In this document: positions 12,974-24,923 of the stretch, one piece after another | Layout of the letters: the number at the start of each line of letters is the position of its first letter | Numbering within the stretch: the first letter of the stretch is position 1 | Source: Zygnema cylindricum | Taxonomy: Eukaryota; Streptophyta; Zygnematophyceae; Zygnematales; Zygnemataceae | Assembly (NCBI GenBank): GCA_037447655.1 | Contig: JBBHKE010002228.1 | Coordinates: 34,431 to 98,430, forward strand | Direction of reading: 5' to 3' | Length of the DNA: 64,000 nt | The notes under the pieces: generated by a model | The model's database searches: none | Told to the model about the DNA's origin: nothing | The model's input: the letters and a program-made list of their open reading frames with translations, nothing else | Made by a program: the position numbers and the translations under genes

Positions 12974-13193
12974 ACACCGTGAATCGCTATTAGCGTCAAT
13001 GTTTTTTTCGCCGCTTAAAACATCTTTTATCCGTACACACATGTTGGATTTTCAATTTGAGACCGCCAATCGTAAGCTGAGAATGCTACCTTTCAATCAT
13101 AACCGTCAGATCCACAATCCGACAAGTGTGTACGGAGAAAATATGTTTTAAGTGGCGAAAAAAACATTGACGCTAATAGCGATTCACGGTGTA
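12974..13193. mobile_element. MITE M6 (type I), near-complete palindrome
   Basis: Ends ACACCGTGAATCGCTATTAGC and GCTAATAGCGATTCACGGTGT. The inverted identity extends inward through TTTTTTTCGCC.CTTAAAACAT and outward into GTACAGTAC/GTACTGTAC. It is the best-preserved type I copy in the window. Confidence 0.8.
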
Positions 13194-13683
13194 CTGTACC
13201 TTTTTTTGCCGTCAGAGGACGATGGAAAAGGACACACGCAATGTCCACACGTTGTCAGCTAAAAATCTGAAATATTGTTTTATATCGTAGAAAATCGAGG
13301 ACAATATATTGCTTTTTCGGCACATTTCGGGGAAGTTATAATCTGGAAATTTACTGGCTTTGCGACAAGGTGGTTTCCATGACGTCAACAAGGCAGGGAG
13401 TTTCCAGTATTGAAAGTTTGAATTTAGAACCTCTTAATTGTCAACAGCAGTCTATTTCTGTGTGGGTAACACCGTCCGTTGGATTGAATTAAATGGACGC
13501 CTACGATTCGCCGATTTGTAGTCTCCTTTTTAGTCCGCCACTCTGGCCTAAAACTTCACAAAAACCTGCCACGTAATTAACCATTTCAATTCCTAAATCT
13601 GATGATGTGCTTTTCTAAACCTTGTTTCCAAATCCCCGAAAATAAAATACGTATTTTACGTGTCCTTAGCCCTTTGCACATCT

Positions 13684-13762
13684 TTTACAGTTTTACAGTT
13701 TTACAGTTTTACACTTTTACACTTTTACACTTTTACAGTTTTACAGTTTTACAGTTTTACTT
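13684..13762. repeat. (TTTTACAG/TTTTACAC)n minisatellite
   Basis: About ten tandem copies of an 8-bp unit, seen directly in the sequence. Confidence 0.9.
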
Positions 13763-13939
13763 CATTTGTACGTTGAATACGGGCGAAAAGTGCGGTATAT
13801 CTAATCGAAATTTAGTACGGCGACGTGTGCCAGCTTCCCTTCTTTTCCCACCAAGCCCTGCTACAGTCGCTGATGCTACAGTCGTTTTTCTGTTTTGTTA
13901 CTAATAGCCGTTTCTTGCTTTTTTGCTACAGCTGATAAA

Positions 13940-14048
13940 CACAATACAGTACAGTACATTACAGTACAATACAGTACAATATAGTACATTACAGTACAAT
14001 ACAGTACAGTAAAGTACAGTAAAGTACTGTATATTACAGTACTGTACC
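13940..14048. repeat. (GTACA)-rich simple repeat
   Basis: Alternating CAGTACAGTACA/TTACAGTACAATA units ending in GTACTGTAC. GTAC-rich strings are common in the intergenic DNA of this window. Confidence 0.8.
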
Positions 14049-15018
14049 TCCCAGCGGCGCTACAATTTTTTGTAAACCACCGAACCCTCCACTCTTCTGC
14101 TACAGCCTACAGCCCTAAAGTTAGAACTTGTAACCCTAAAGGTTGTATCTTCTTGGATAGCTGGAGACTGCAACACTTTTTGCACTGTAAGCTGTAATAA
14201 AGTAAGTGAGCTTTTATTTTCTCTACCGCCTCTCCCTCTTTTCTCTCCTTTCCTTTAATGTCTGTAGTACCTTCATCTGTACGGATTGTACGGATTGTAC
14301 GGACTGTTTTGGTGCGGATTTGTTGTTCCCTGCTGTTTGAATTCTGCAATGTCCATTCCAGAATCCATTCCTCCCTCCATTCCATTCCACTCTCTCCTCC
14401 CCTCTCTCCCTCCCTCCCTCTTTCCCTCTCTCTCCCTTCCTTTCTTTCTTCCTCTCTCTCTCTCTCTTCCCCCTTCTCTCTCTCTTCTTTCTAACGCTTA
14501 TCACGATTCCCAAGACAAATGTTTAGACTAAGGAGAAATCTGAGACCAAAAATAGTTTTAACGGATTTTGAGCCTGACAATAATATTTCTAACACAAAAA
14601 TACTTTCAACGTTTTTATCTTTGAACAGAAAATGTCGCTGAGACGAAGTGTTTGACTTTTGGAAATATTTTTCCCGCGGCCGAATATAACATTGAGTATT
14701 TTTTTTTTTTTGTTCAAAATCAAAAATTGACGAAAAACGGTTCAAGGAAAGTACGTCTTCTCGAGGGAAAAAAAGAAAAAAAAAGAAAAGGAGAAGGGGG
14801 AGTCTTAAAACAAAACATTAAAAAACAAATTTGGACCGGCAAAAGCGAAAATCGGTGTATAAATTTCTTTTCCAAAAAATCTGAGATTTATAGAGTAGCT
14901 GAAACCTAATTTGAGCTAATAATACAAGGTAAAGACAAACCACAAAAAAAAACAATCCAGGTCTTTAAACAAACTCTTAAAAAAAAAAAAAAAAAAGAGC
15001 CATTATCTAAAAAAAAAT

Positions 15019-16211
15019 ATGGAGTCCCTATCACTTTATGACTGTGGGAGTGAAAATATCGGCGGAGCTATTGGAGATAGTCGATGGAATGGAGGTGGAG
15101 GAGGAGTAGAAGGAAGAGGAGTAGAGGGAGGAGTAGCAGTAGGAGGAGGAGGAGAATTAGGAGGAGTAGGGGGAGTAGGGGGAGTAGGAGTAGAAGGAAG
15201 AGGAGTAGAGGGAGGAGGAGCAGTAGGAGTAGGGGGAGGATTAGGAGGAGGAGGAGGAGTAGGGGGGGGAATAGGAGGAGTAGGGGGAGTAGGAGGAGGA
15301 GAAGGAAGAGGAGTAGAGGGAGGAGGAGTAGTAGGAGGAGCAGTAGGAGTAGGGGGAGGATTAGGAGGAGTAGGGGGAGTAGGAGGAGGAGGAGGAAGAG
15401 GAGTAGAGGGAGGAGGAGCAGTAGGAGGAGGAGGAGTAGGAGTAGGGTTAGTAGGAGGAAGAGGAGGAGGAGGAGGAAGAGGAGATACTGCAAGGAGGGA
15501 GCCAGAGGGGAGAGGAGGAGGAGAAGAAAACGGAGGAGGATTAGGAGGAAATCGAGGAGGAGCAAATTGGGGGGGAGGAGGAGTAGGAGGAGGAAATAGA
15601 GGATTAGGAGGAGGAAACGGGGGAGGAGGAGGAGGGGAGGTGGGATGGGGAGGGATGCCTGTGGAGCTGGTGAGAGATGTGTTGATGAGGGTCGAATCAG
15701 AGCATGCCACGTGGCCAGCCAGGAGGGCTCTGGTGGCATGTTCGGCGGTTTGTCGGTTATGGAGGGAGGTGGCGAGAGAGGTGGCCAGGAGTCCCCAACA
15801 GGGGGGGGCGATAACGTTTCCGAGTGGACTCAAGATGGTGAGAGAGGGAGGGAGGGAGGGAGGGAGGGAGGGAGGGAAGGGAGGGGAAGGAAGAGAGGGA
15901 AGGGAGGGAAGGGGAGGGAAGGGAGGGGAAGGAAGAGAGGGAAGGGAGGGAAGGGGAGGGAAGGGAGGGAGGGGAAGGAAGGGAGGGAGGGGAAGGAAGG
16001 GAGGGAGGGGAAGGAAGGGAGGGAGGGGAAGGAAGGGAGGGAGGGGAAGGAAGGGAGGGAGGGGAAGGAAGGGAGGGAGGAACAGAGGGAGGGAGGAACA
16101 GAGGGAGGGGAGGGAAGGGAGGGAGGGGAAGGAAGGGAGGGAGATGGGGAATTAAAGGGGGGAGGGAAGGGAGGGAAGGGAGGGAGGGGAAGGAAGGGAG
16201 GGAGATGGGGA

Positions 16212-16254
<43 letters not shown>

Positions 16255-19200
16255 AGGGAGGGCAGGGAGGTGGCCAGGAGTCCCCAACATGGGGGGCAAT
16301 AACGTTTTTGGGGGGACTCAAGATGGTAAGAGGGGGAGTAGAGGGAGGGAGTTGGGAAAGGAGAGGGGAAGGAATGGTGATGGAGATGGACACGGAGGAA
16401 GTTGGGGAAAGGTGTGAAATGAAGGAGGGGGAAGGAGGTGGTGTGAGGGGGCCCATAGTGAGCAATTAGGGTTAGGGTTGAGAGTGGAGAGGAGAAATAG
16501 GGATTTTGGAATATCATGGAGGGGGGATGTCGATAGGGAGAGAGGAAGTGGGAAGGAGGAAGGGTTGGTATTTATAGTTTTCACTGCTGATAATCATTTT
16601 TTTTCGGTACAGAACTCCGTTTTGGATTGGGCTATCTGACAAAAAAAGTGGGATAAAATCTGTGATTTTATGAGATTCTTTCATTTTCTTTTCCATTTTA
16701 CGTCGCTATCTTCATGTTGATTTGGAATAATGGAACAGTTATTGGGATAACAGTTTGTTTTTTTAGCAGAACCTTCCATTTTTTGTTTTTTTTTTCATTT
16801 TTTGTTGTCTTTTCCTCTGTGTTTTTCAGCCTGGCCCGAGAGAAACCCCAATTCAGTGTTTTATTAGGAGAGATCGTGCAAATTCCACCTATCGTCTTTT
16901 TCTGGGCTTACCTCCTTGTGAGTATTAAAAGTAAAAAACTCTAGTTTTGACAAATTTTATGCGGTTACCTCCTTATGATATCTAGAGAATGTTATTTCAG
17001 TTTTTGACCATTTTTTGGCTCACTTCCTTGTGAGTATTTAGAGGAGAAAACTTTTCAGGTTTGACAATTTTTTTCTGTGGTTACGTCCTTTTTGGGGTTT
17101 TGGTGTTGATTTTGGCATGCTCCTTATGATTGTTTTTTTTGGGGCAGCTCCTGTGGAGAATGGAAAGTTTTTGCTCGCTGCCCGGAAATGCAGGAGGGCC
17201 ACTTGTACAGACTACATTATATCGTTGGATATGGATGATATGTCAAGAGGAAGCAACAATTATGTTGGAAAACTTCGGTATGTGAGAAATGTCTTACTGG
17301 GTATTAGTCAATCATGTGGTCTTTCAGACTTGTCTAATCATCATTAAACCATTTGTTGCTATTAGGGTAATAGAATTGTTAGTCTAAATGCAGAATCATA
17401 TGGTTGCCACACCTGCTCATTCGTCTCCGTATCGTCAAAACTTCTATAAATCCTGCCAGATTTGATGACGTACATAATCAAAACGGAGGTCTGTCTCTAG
17501 TGAAATTCAGAAGCCGGTGTGTCTTTCCGTCTTCGTTAGGCGTTTAGAAAGGTGGACCCTCTTCTCGCACGTGCATGTCCAAACAACTTATACTCTATTT
17601 ACGGATTTCTGACGATCAATGGTTAACCATTATGAATCGGCGTTTGAAAATGTTTTCAAGATAGGTGGTGGCGTTTGCGTCTTAGATGCAATAAACGTTT
17701 TAACGCCCATCTGATCATGAACATCGATTTGGCAGGAGCCGTGACGGACGCAAATGTTATGTGTAGACGTGGCCACATATATATTTGGTTTGTTTTTTAA
17801 GTTTTGAATTACACTTAGCTGCATGTATGGGGAGGGTACGACCATGGCGTCATCTCTGTTGTAAGCAAAGGCTAATTTTCGTCTTGCAAGTGTGGCAACC
17901 ATATCAGACTAAATAACTCTAATTTAGGGTTGGGTAAGAGGACATCTGGTCTTCTTCTGTAGTTAAAGTCATTAAAGCGGTTTTGTGTGTTTAGGTCAAA
18001 AAGCGCATGTCCACATTTAGTTTCCGGAGGTGTCAAAAGGTTGTAACGTTAAAGTAAACAATGCTCAAAATGTTGTGTCATATAACTGTACTGTGCGCAA
18101 AAGGACAGAGACTGTACGAGAGTTCACAATTTGACCACACTACGCTTGTCAAACGAACTGACGGATGGACTTATTTGTGTTTACTATATTGTGGAACGTT
18201 AGAAACACACAAACATTTAAAAAACTGTGAATAACCATGATAAGTCTGTGCCTCTTTATCACTCGCAAGCAAACGATTTGACGTTGTTTGCAGTATAATC
18301 TGGGTCTGTATTAGAAGATTTTAAGTGCCACAATAGCACTACCTCATTGAACCTCATTGGGCTCCAAACTACAAAACTTTAAAGAAAATCCAGTGATAAT
18401 TAAATTTCCTGTACGATAATGGGAAGAAAGGGAACGGTACCGATGTAAAGTCCTTACCGGGATGGTCTAAGACAGTGAAGAAGAAAATAAAAAATGCTTT
18501 AAAAAGTACTTAGAGTTTAATTAGGACGGTAGGTTCCCAGTGTTGAATAACACAGTAACTTGCCTAAAGAGGTGCAGTAAGACTACTGACAATTCCAAAA
18601 AAATTATACATCAGCTGTCATATCAGTTAAGTACAACATGGTAGGCATAATAAAGTTCAAGGTTCATTGCTATCATAGAATTTTCACACGAACAGATTTT
18701 TGTTAGTGTGCAGTATTTCACTTAAGGTCCAGCTTTCTGTTGTACGATATGCATAATAAACACAGCTGCATTTGACATTCCTTTCTCTCTCCCTCCCCCC
18801 TCCCTTCGCCCTCCCTTCCCCCTCCCCCCTTTCTCCTTCCTCTTTTTTTTACATATCTTTCTGGAATTTGATGTATTTGGGCCATTAAGCCACAAATGGA
18901 TTTTTTCAAAGTTATTAGTTGATATTTTGTGACCAATCAAATCTTAGTGATTCGGCTCTAGGTGGAAGTAGATGTATTGGTGGATATTTATTTCTGGTAT
19001 GGATTTCAAGTGAATCTGTAGAAAGTATGAATTAGAAGTCAGGATAGGCGCACGTATAAAAATGAAATTAGTTTTAAAGCTCCTTCTGTTAGGTATAGTT
19101 GATGAAAAATATTGTTTTTCTTTTAACTTTTTTGCAGTAAAGAGTTAGCTAATGGCAATGGAGCTTACAGTTCTTGAACCACAAGCATGGAAAAAAAAAG

Positions 19201-22200
19201 AGTGTTAGGATACTTCAGATAGCTATTTCCGTTTCTCAGCCATTGGATATCATCTTTTTGTCTGAAATCCTGCGGTTATGTCTCTATCAAAGTCTTTCAA
19301 ATCTTAATGTGCTAACAACAAAAAGATCTGCTGTACCAGTTTACATTCTTGTAGTCGTGGTCTAGCGTTTTACTGTTCTTTCTACTCTCTGTGCTTTCAC
19401 ATTGTTCCCTTATTATTGATAAAAACAGTCTTTTCTGGCAACTTCTCTTTCTTCATCATCCTCCTTTCGATTCCGTCCATTCCTTTCTCTTCTCCCGCTA
19501 CTTTCACTCTTCTCTTCCTTCTCCTTTCTAATTTCTCCCCCTCTAAAACCCGCTTCAATCCTTTTGCATTTTAGGTCTAGTTTTCTTGGTACACGCTTCA
19601 CAATTTTCGACACACAATCGGCCCAAATTGTGAACTCGAGCTGTCCCTCCGCCTCTATGACAACTAGTAAGGGCGCGGGGCGACGAGTGTCACCGCGACA
19701 AGTGTCACCAAAAGTGCCAGGTGGCAGCTACCAAGTGGCCGGCATCGCCTATGAACTCAACGTCCTCGGTACGAGAGGACCACGGAGAATGCAATGCACT
19801 CTTCACTCCATTCCTGTCTCTGCGTTGGAACCAGGTATACTTTTCGCTTTAGAAATCGGTCACTTTTTCTGTTTCTAAAAAAACCCTAAAACCCTAAATT
19901 TCTAGGGAGAATGCTTTTCACTCGTCACTCCATTCCTGTCACCGCTTTAGAACCAGTTATACTTTTTGCTTTGGTCGGTTTTTGTTTTAGGACTGGGTGA
20001 AGTTCTGCTTTAGAACTAGGTGAATATTGCTTCAGAACCACGTAAAATGTTTGCTTTGAAACTAGGTAAGTTTTGGCTTTTTTTCTTTGGTTTTGTTTTT
20101 CTTAGGAGGGGCAATGAAAGCCACATCGGGCATTTTAGTGTTTTTTTAACTGTTTGTGAAATCAGAACGAATCTATTGAGAACAATCGACCGTTGACCTT
20201 GTTTCTCGCGCTTCCTTCGTAAAACCTTTTTCTGTATACTGATATGATATTCATGTATGACAGAGTATTTTATTAGTGAAATTAATTTGATATTTGAACC
20301 TGAATATAACTGACATTTGTCATCCTTTTGTTCAACCGGTTGGGATGTGCAGGTGGCAGTGTGCCTCCTCCAGTCGATTTCTGTGCGGGAACTCCGACTT
20401 TATTTGATTTAGAGACTTCAGAAATGTTTTCTCAACCTTTTCAGGAAGGGACATCTGCTATTAAAGATCGGAAGGTGGCTGCTGTAGCGGACTGTAGCGC
20501 AGTGGAGTGGGATGCTACAGTGGAGACCAATAGCGAGCTTACTAAGGCCCTCGACGGACCTCTTGTGCTGAAAAATAAGGTTAGTTACAGGTTGACTTTT
20601 ATGGATGCAAGATTACATTCAAATCACGGTTTTGCACGACAGTAGACTATGTAGAAACTTAAAGTTTGTGCTTTTCAGAATTACGATGTACTTCATCTTT
20701 TTTTTTTATCAAACGAAGCCATACTTCATTTTAGAGTCCGTTCTTTTTATTCACTGATTTAGACCTTAAGAATCCTTATGAAAACACTTGAAAACAAAAT
20801 AACCACTGGGTTTCTCTTTTATTGGTGATTTTTTTAGGCGCCTCGCTGGCACGAACAGCTTCAATGTTGGTGTCTCAACTTCCGCGGTCGAGTCACGGTC
20901 GCCAGTGTCAAAAATTTTCAACTCGTCGCAGCTTCCGAGCAACTTCAGCCGACAAGTTCGGCTGATCCTGAAAAAGTGCTTCTGCAGGTAACAGCTGATT
21001 CACAGATTTTATTTTCAATTCATTAAGTTTATTTTATATTCTTTTGTGATTGCGGTGCATGTTTTTGCTGTTTTCAATGCATGCTTGTCCCATTTTTCTG
21101 CTGTTCGGATGTTCTGCAGAAAGTGCTTTTACAGGTTTTGCAAGTTTTTACTTCTCTATGGCAATCTGGTGGAAATGTTTTTTTCTCTTTTGTTTCGTCC
21201 TTTCTGGTTGTTCTGTTGAACAATGCATTCGGGTTTATTTTTTGGTTTGAGGCGGACGCTTTAAGGGGAGAGTTTTTAAGCATTACCCAGTTCTTGTTTC
21301 GATTGTAACAGACGATTTGTTTATATTTTCTAGTGTTGTGTATCGGTAAAAAACTTATCGCGATAACACCGATACCGATAGTTATCGGTTATCGAACGGT
21401 CAGCGGTCCCGATATATTTGTACTTTCTGTACTTTCTGTCCGGAGTGCTTTCTGTCCGGTAAACTGAACGGTAAATTTACGAGAAATGTACGGTTTTTTA
21501 CGGGAAATGTACGGAATTTGACGAAATAATACGTTGCACTTTGTAGTACTTTTTGGGCGGTTAACTGAACATAAATTTTACGGGAACGTACGGAATTGTA
21601 CGGATAAACTGATTATCATGGAACGGTAAAAAGACGGCGGACACAAAGTACAACGGATGCAAAATAACATTATGCTCGCCGCCGGAATCGAACGGACGAC
21701 ATTCAATGAGAAAATACGAGCGGACGGTCAGCGTGAGCGCCGGCAACTCAGAATGGCTTTTTTGGCGGCTTTTGCCAAAAAAGCAGACGAATTGACACGT
21801 GGCAGGTTTCCAGTGGATCCCAAAAATAAAGGGACAAAGCCACGGCGTCGGATGTGAAAGGTACATCGTTTTAAGTGGAGCCGTACTAAAGACGTACACA
21901 TCTTATGCCGGCTACTGTACTTTTGGCTTGTACAAATGATCTGATTGGTAGGTACCTCAGGGGTTGTGAGTAGGGCGCGTCGGGGGAATAAGACGTACAG
22001 TTGAGTGTACATGCCGTACATTTATCTGTACGGCTCGTACAGTTATCGCCGATAGTTATCGTTATCGGCATTATCGCCGATAAGACCGATAGCGATATAT
22101 CGTACCAATATATCGATTATCGGGTCCCCGAAAAAAGGCCCATATCGGTTATCGGCAAATCCTTACCGATACACAACACTAATATTTTCTGGTGGTGCTT

Positions 22201-22377
22201 GAGAATAAAATTGTAAGTGACGATTGTTTTTTGTATTTTTTATTTTGTGGGTATGGGTTGCAGTTCGGAAAGATCGGGAAAGATATGTTTACGATGGATT
22301 ATCGATACCCACTTTCTGCTTTTCAGGCTTTTGCTATTTGCCTCAGCAGTTTTGACACAAAATTAGCGTGCGAGTGA
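15019..22377 (+). CDS. TLP: Tubby-like F-box protein (TLP), 7 exons, complete
   Basis: Plant Tubby-like protein: an F-box (SCF ubiquitin-ligase adaptor) plus a C-terminal tubby domain that in this family binds phosphoinositides at the plasma membrane. Exons: 15019-15837, 16830-16917, 17148-17277, 19575-19834, 20353-20579, 20838-20987, 22264-22377. All have GT-AG borders and matching phases, giving 595 residues. F-box about residues 213-260 ([14 protein letters not shown], then [13 protein letters not shown]). Tubby landmarks: [71 protein letters not shown], and the C-terminus [15 protein letters not shown] typical of plant TLPs. Oddity: residues about 25-208 are a Gly/Val-rich repeat, so the N-terminus is far longer than the 30-60 residues usual before the F-box. 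The last intron holds a hAT-type MITE. Start choice: first ATG of the open frame, just after poly-A runs. Confidence 0.92.
15090..15640 (+). repeat. GGAGGA/GTAGGA coding minisatellite in TLP exon 1
   Basis: Imperfect repeats of GGAGGAG, GTAGGGGGA and GTAGAAGGAAGAGGA encode Gly/Val/Glu/Arg-rich sequence of the Tubby-like protein upstream of the F-box. The frame stays open over roughly 550 bp, and other frames are open too because of composition. Length variation between alleles is likely. Confidence 0.8.
15838..16213 (+). repeat. (GGGA/GGAA)n purine tract in TLP intron 1
   Basis: Begins right at the exon-1 donor (ATG|GTGAGAG) and continues as GGGAGGGA, GGGGAAGGAA units for about 370 bp. Higher-order units of about 20 bp are visible. 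Confidence 0.85.
16215..16253 (+). repeat. 39-base G homopolymer in TLP intron 1
   Basis: Uninterrupted run of 39 G on the coding strand, so the transcript would carry it. It is expected to form G-quadruplex structure and to be unstable in replication and sequencing; true length may vary. Confidence 0.9.
16262..16327 (+). repeat. duplicate of TLP exon-1 3' end with a second splice donor
   Basis: Near-copy of 15780-15844: GTGGCCAGGAGTCCCCAACA, then CGATAACGTTT in the first versus CAATAACGTTT in the second, then GACTCAAGATG followed by GTGAGAG in the first and GTAAGAG in the second. The second donor matches the consensus better. The frame from exon 1 closes at 16155, so this donor cannot simply extend exon 1. 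Confidence 0.75.
21331..22181. mobile_element. hAT-type MITE copy 1 (in last TLP intron)
   Basis: Terminal inverted repeats TAGTGTTGTGTATCGGTAA at the left and TTACCGATACACAACACTA at the right. It is flanked by a perfect 8-bp target duplication ATATTTTC (21323-21330 and 22182-22189). The 8-bp duplication and a TIR beginning TAGTG fit the hAT superfamily. The subterminal regions are full of ATCGGCGATAAC-like motifs in both orientations. No transposase frame was found, so it is non-autonomous. Confidence 0.85.
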
Positions 22378-22424
22378 ATGGTTTGTATTTGTGGTAACGA
22401 GAGGCAAAATGGGGAGAAAAGGAT

Positions 22425-22610
22425 GCGAAGGAAGAGGAAAGAGGAAGAAACAGGAAAGAGGAAGAAACAGGAAAGAGGAAGGAAGAGGAAAGAGGAAGGA
22501 AGAGGAAAGAGGAAGTAAGAGGAAAGACGAAGGAAGAGGAAAGAGGAAGGAAGAGGAAAGAGGAAGGAAGAGGATAGACGAAGAAAGAGAAAAGGATACT
22601 GGTTGCCGTT
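22425..22610. repeat. purine-rich (AGGAAGAGGAAAG)n tract 3' of TLP
   Basis: Tandem 12-14-bp purine units starting about 50 bp after the TLP stop codon, so probably inside the 3' UTR or just beyond it. Confidence 0.8.
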
Positions 22611-22871
22611 TTTGACAAGGAATGAGAGAGTTTTGGTGGAAAGTCCATTCAAATTCCTTTCGAAAATAACGGGCGAGAGCTGGTACGAAAAGTTTCAAGG
22701 TGTTGAATCTATATTATAAATGGTGTTGGGTTTTTTTTTGTACCAGCATGTTAAAAGTTTGTCGTTGGGGAGGTTGGTTTTTTGTTTCTATACTTTTTGG
22801 GGAATAGATGGGAGAATCTTTTACTGGAATAATGTAGAGGAGGAACTCAATTCATAGAGGAGAAAATGGGT

Positions 22872-22872
<1 letters not shown>

Positions 22873-22909
<37 letters not shown>
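22873..22909. repeat. poly-T run of 37 bases
   Basis: Uninterrupted T homopolymer. It might mark the poly-A tail of a minus-strand retroposed sequence, but no source sequence was recognised next to it. Confidence 0.8.
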
Positions 22910-23454
22910 CGGATGGTAGGCACCCTTTTGCAGGTATTGTGGGGTAAAAGACGAAATCATATGCGTAAATATGAGTATGCATACATATAAATATATATAC
23001 GTTTAGAAATTGTACATTTGGGGATATCAAGAGAAGATTCAAATTGAAAAAGTCTTTTTGTGGTAGCCAGAAGTTCAGAAATAGTGTGGATTTTGGAAAG
23101 TATTTTACCTTAACACTGAAGCTGTATTGAAGTCAGTACAACTCGTGGAAATTTTCAAATTTTCCTCTTCGATAGAAAGGGTCTTTTAGAGAATTGTAGG
23201 AAAGAGTCGTTGTCTCTTTTCCCTTAAAGGGGAAATTTTACGTTTGTGAAATATATATTACACCCTTTGTACCTTTTTTTTGCTTCTTCTGACGATTTTG
23301 CACCAAATTTTATTGTCCTATGTGGTTGTCTATTTTCTTGTTGTAAAATTTTCTTAGTCTTAGGATTTTGGATTTGACAGTTTTGACCAATTGTGGAGAA
23401 AAAACGTGGTTTTGTTTTTAGGTTTAATGTGAGAAAACAATTGGACACGCTATT

Positions 23455-23756
23455 GTTGTTACCCTGTACATACTTGTATTACATGGGTACAACTGACGCT
23501 ATATATTGTTTGCTCGTACAATATGTGTACAATATGGTACATTTGACGTTATTTATTGTTTCCCCGTACAGTATGTATTCTACATGGGTACAATTGACGT
23601 TATATATTGTTTCCTTGTACAGTATGTGTATTATATGGGTACACTTGACGCTATATTCTGTTACCCCATACAGTACTTGTACTACATTCAAGAAACTTTT
23701 CGTATAGCATACACGAAGTACTTGAATAAGTATGCTTCCTGTACAGGGTAACACTA
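23455..23756. repeat. 51-bp tandem repeat between inverted GTTACCCTGTACA ends
   Basis: The landmark TGACG occurs at about 23494, 23545, 23596 and 23647, a period of 51 bp, with each unit holding TATATTGTTT..CGTACAGTATGT...TATGGGTAC. The block is bracketed by GTTACCCTGTACA on the left and TGTACAGGGTAAC on the right, as in a small MITE whose interior expanded in tandem. No clear target duplication was found. Confidence 0.65.
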
Positions 23757-24463
23757 TATAGCATTTCCAATTGTTTTAGAACACATCAATTTACGGTTTT
23801 GTTTTGTAATTATAATAGCGCACCATACGAAAAAAGTTATCTTTAAAAGTTTGGCTCTCAAAGTTGAACATATTTTATCAACACGATGAAATTTATTTGT
23901 TTTAAAGTTGATGATACGCTTCATTTAATTTCTTGTATATGTTGTGTGGGACATAATTTATTTACTGGAGTTTTTTCTACTCGGTTTGACCGCATGGAAA
24001 CAGGAAATTGTTGTTTTTTTTTAAGGGTGGTCTTTTTGCTTGTTTTTGGTTTGTTCTCTGGCTTGTTTTGCGGTTAATGATTAACATGTTTTAGGAAAAT
24101 AATACAACTTTGAAAATTGTTAAAATCGAAGGGGGAAAAACTATAAACTTTTCTATTTAGAATGGATTTGAAAGTGGATAAGTGTGACAATATCGTATGC
24201 ATAAAATATTAATTTATACGCTTTCTTATTGGACTAAATTCTTGTCTTAGACTTGATTTCATGACCTGTATCTTTTTTTTCTGCATCTTTTAAACTATAA
24301 AAGGAAAATAAAAGGTGGTTCTTGCCGTAGAACTAAATTTTCAGAAACTGTTGTATGTTAGAAATTGTCGGATTCAGTAAATTCGCACCGGCGGCTGAGA
24401 AATACATAATACTGAATTAAAAAAAGAGTAAATTCGAGACTGTAGTTGAGAAATATATAATAC

Positions 24464-24923
24464 TAGTGTTGTGTATCGGCAAGAAATTTATCGCAATAAC
24501 ACCTATACCGATAGTTATTGGTTATTGACCAGTCAGGGGTCCCGATATATCGCTCTGAGACCAACAAATTCCTTATCGGCGATAAGTGGAAATAGTATAG
24601 TACGCTATATAATACCCCTTTATAATATATTGAATTATATTTTCACTGTATATAGCGTGGCATGCCATGTGAAAAAATCAGTTCCGTAATCTGTGTAACG
24701 AAATAACGGTGGTTCAGTACAACAGGATAAACCTTACAATTGTACAGTACAAACCCTACAATTACCGCCGATAGTTATCAGTACCGGTGTTATCGCGATG
24801 AATATCTGTTTTTTATCGGCGATAACACCAGTTTCAATATATCGTGCCAATATATCCATTATCGGCAAGCCAAAAAAAGGTACATATCGATTATCGGCAA
24901 AGCCCTGCCGATACACAACACTA
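24464..24923. mobile_element. hAT-type MITE copy 2 (short form)
   Basis: Starts TAGTGTTGTGTATCGGCAAG and ends GCCGATACACAACACTA. It shares the ATCGGCGATAA subterminal motifs with the copy at 21331. The flanks (TATAATAC and CAAATCTT) do not match, so the target duplication has been lost or the ends come from different insertions. Confidence 0.75.

Larger units (their letters stand above)
13194..15018. other. upstream region of the Tubby-like gene
   Basis: No gene recognised. It contains the two simple repeats listed separately, a CT-rich tract at about 14368-14500 (runs of CTCCCT and CTCTCT), and poly-A runs just before the start codon at 15019. Promoter elements cannot be assigned with confidence; the CT-rich tract is a plausible promoter-proximal feature only by position. 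Confidence 0.4.
22380..24463. other. intergenic, no gene recognised
   Basis: Apart from the repeats listed separately at 22425, 22873 and 23455, this is AT-rich DNA with only short open frames lacking recognisable domains or convincing splice sites. Confidence 0.5.

Noticed and set aside
13602-14531. Several 70-100-codon frames upstream of the Tubby-like gene
   Set aside because: They are driven by the TTTTACAG minisatellite and CT-rich tract.
15036-15833. 265-residue proline-rich frame on the minus strand
   Set aside because: It is the antisense shadow of the Gly-rich exon of the Tubby-like gene, whose F-box and tubby domains fix the plus strand.
15838-16256. Gly/Arg/Glu-rich continuation of TLP exon 1 to 16155 and overlapping frames
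   Set aside because: Splicing at 15837 (ATG|GTGAGA) joins directly to PGPRE.. of exon 2 as in the TLP family; the continuation is an intronic purine repeat.
21657-21857. Frame containing [12 protein letters not shown], also seen near 26500
   Set aside because: It lies inside hAT-type MITE copies and is disrupted differently in each; no transposase similarity.
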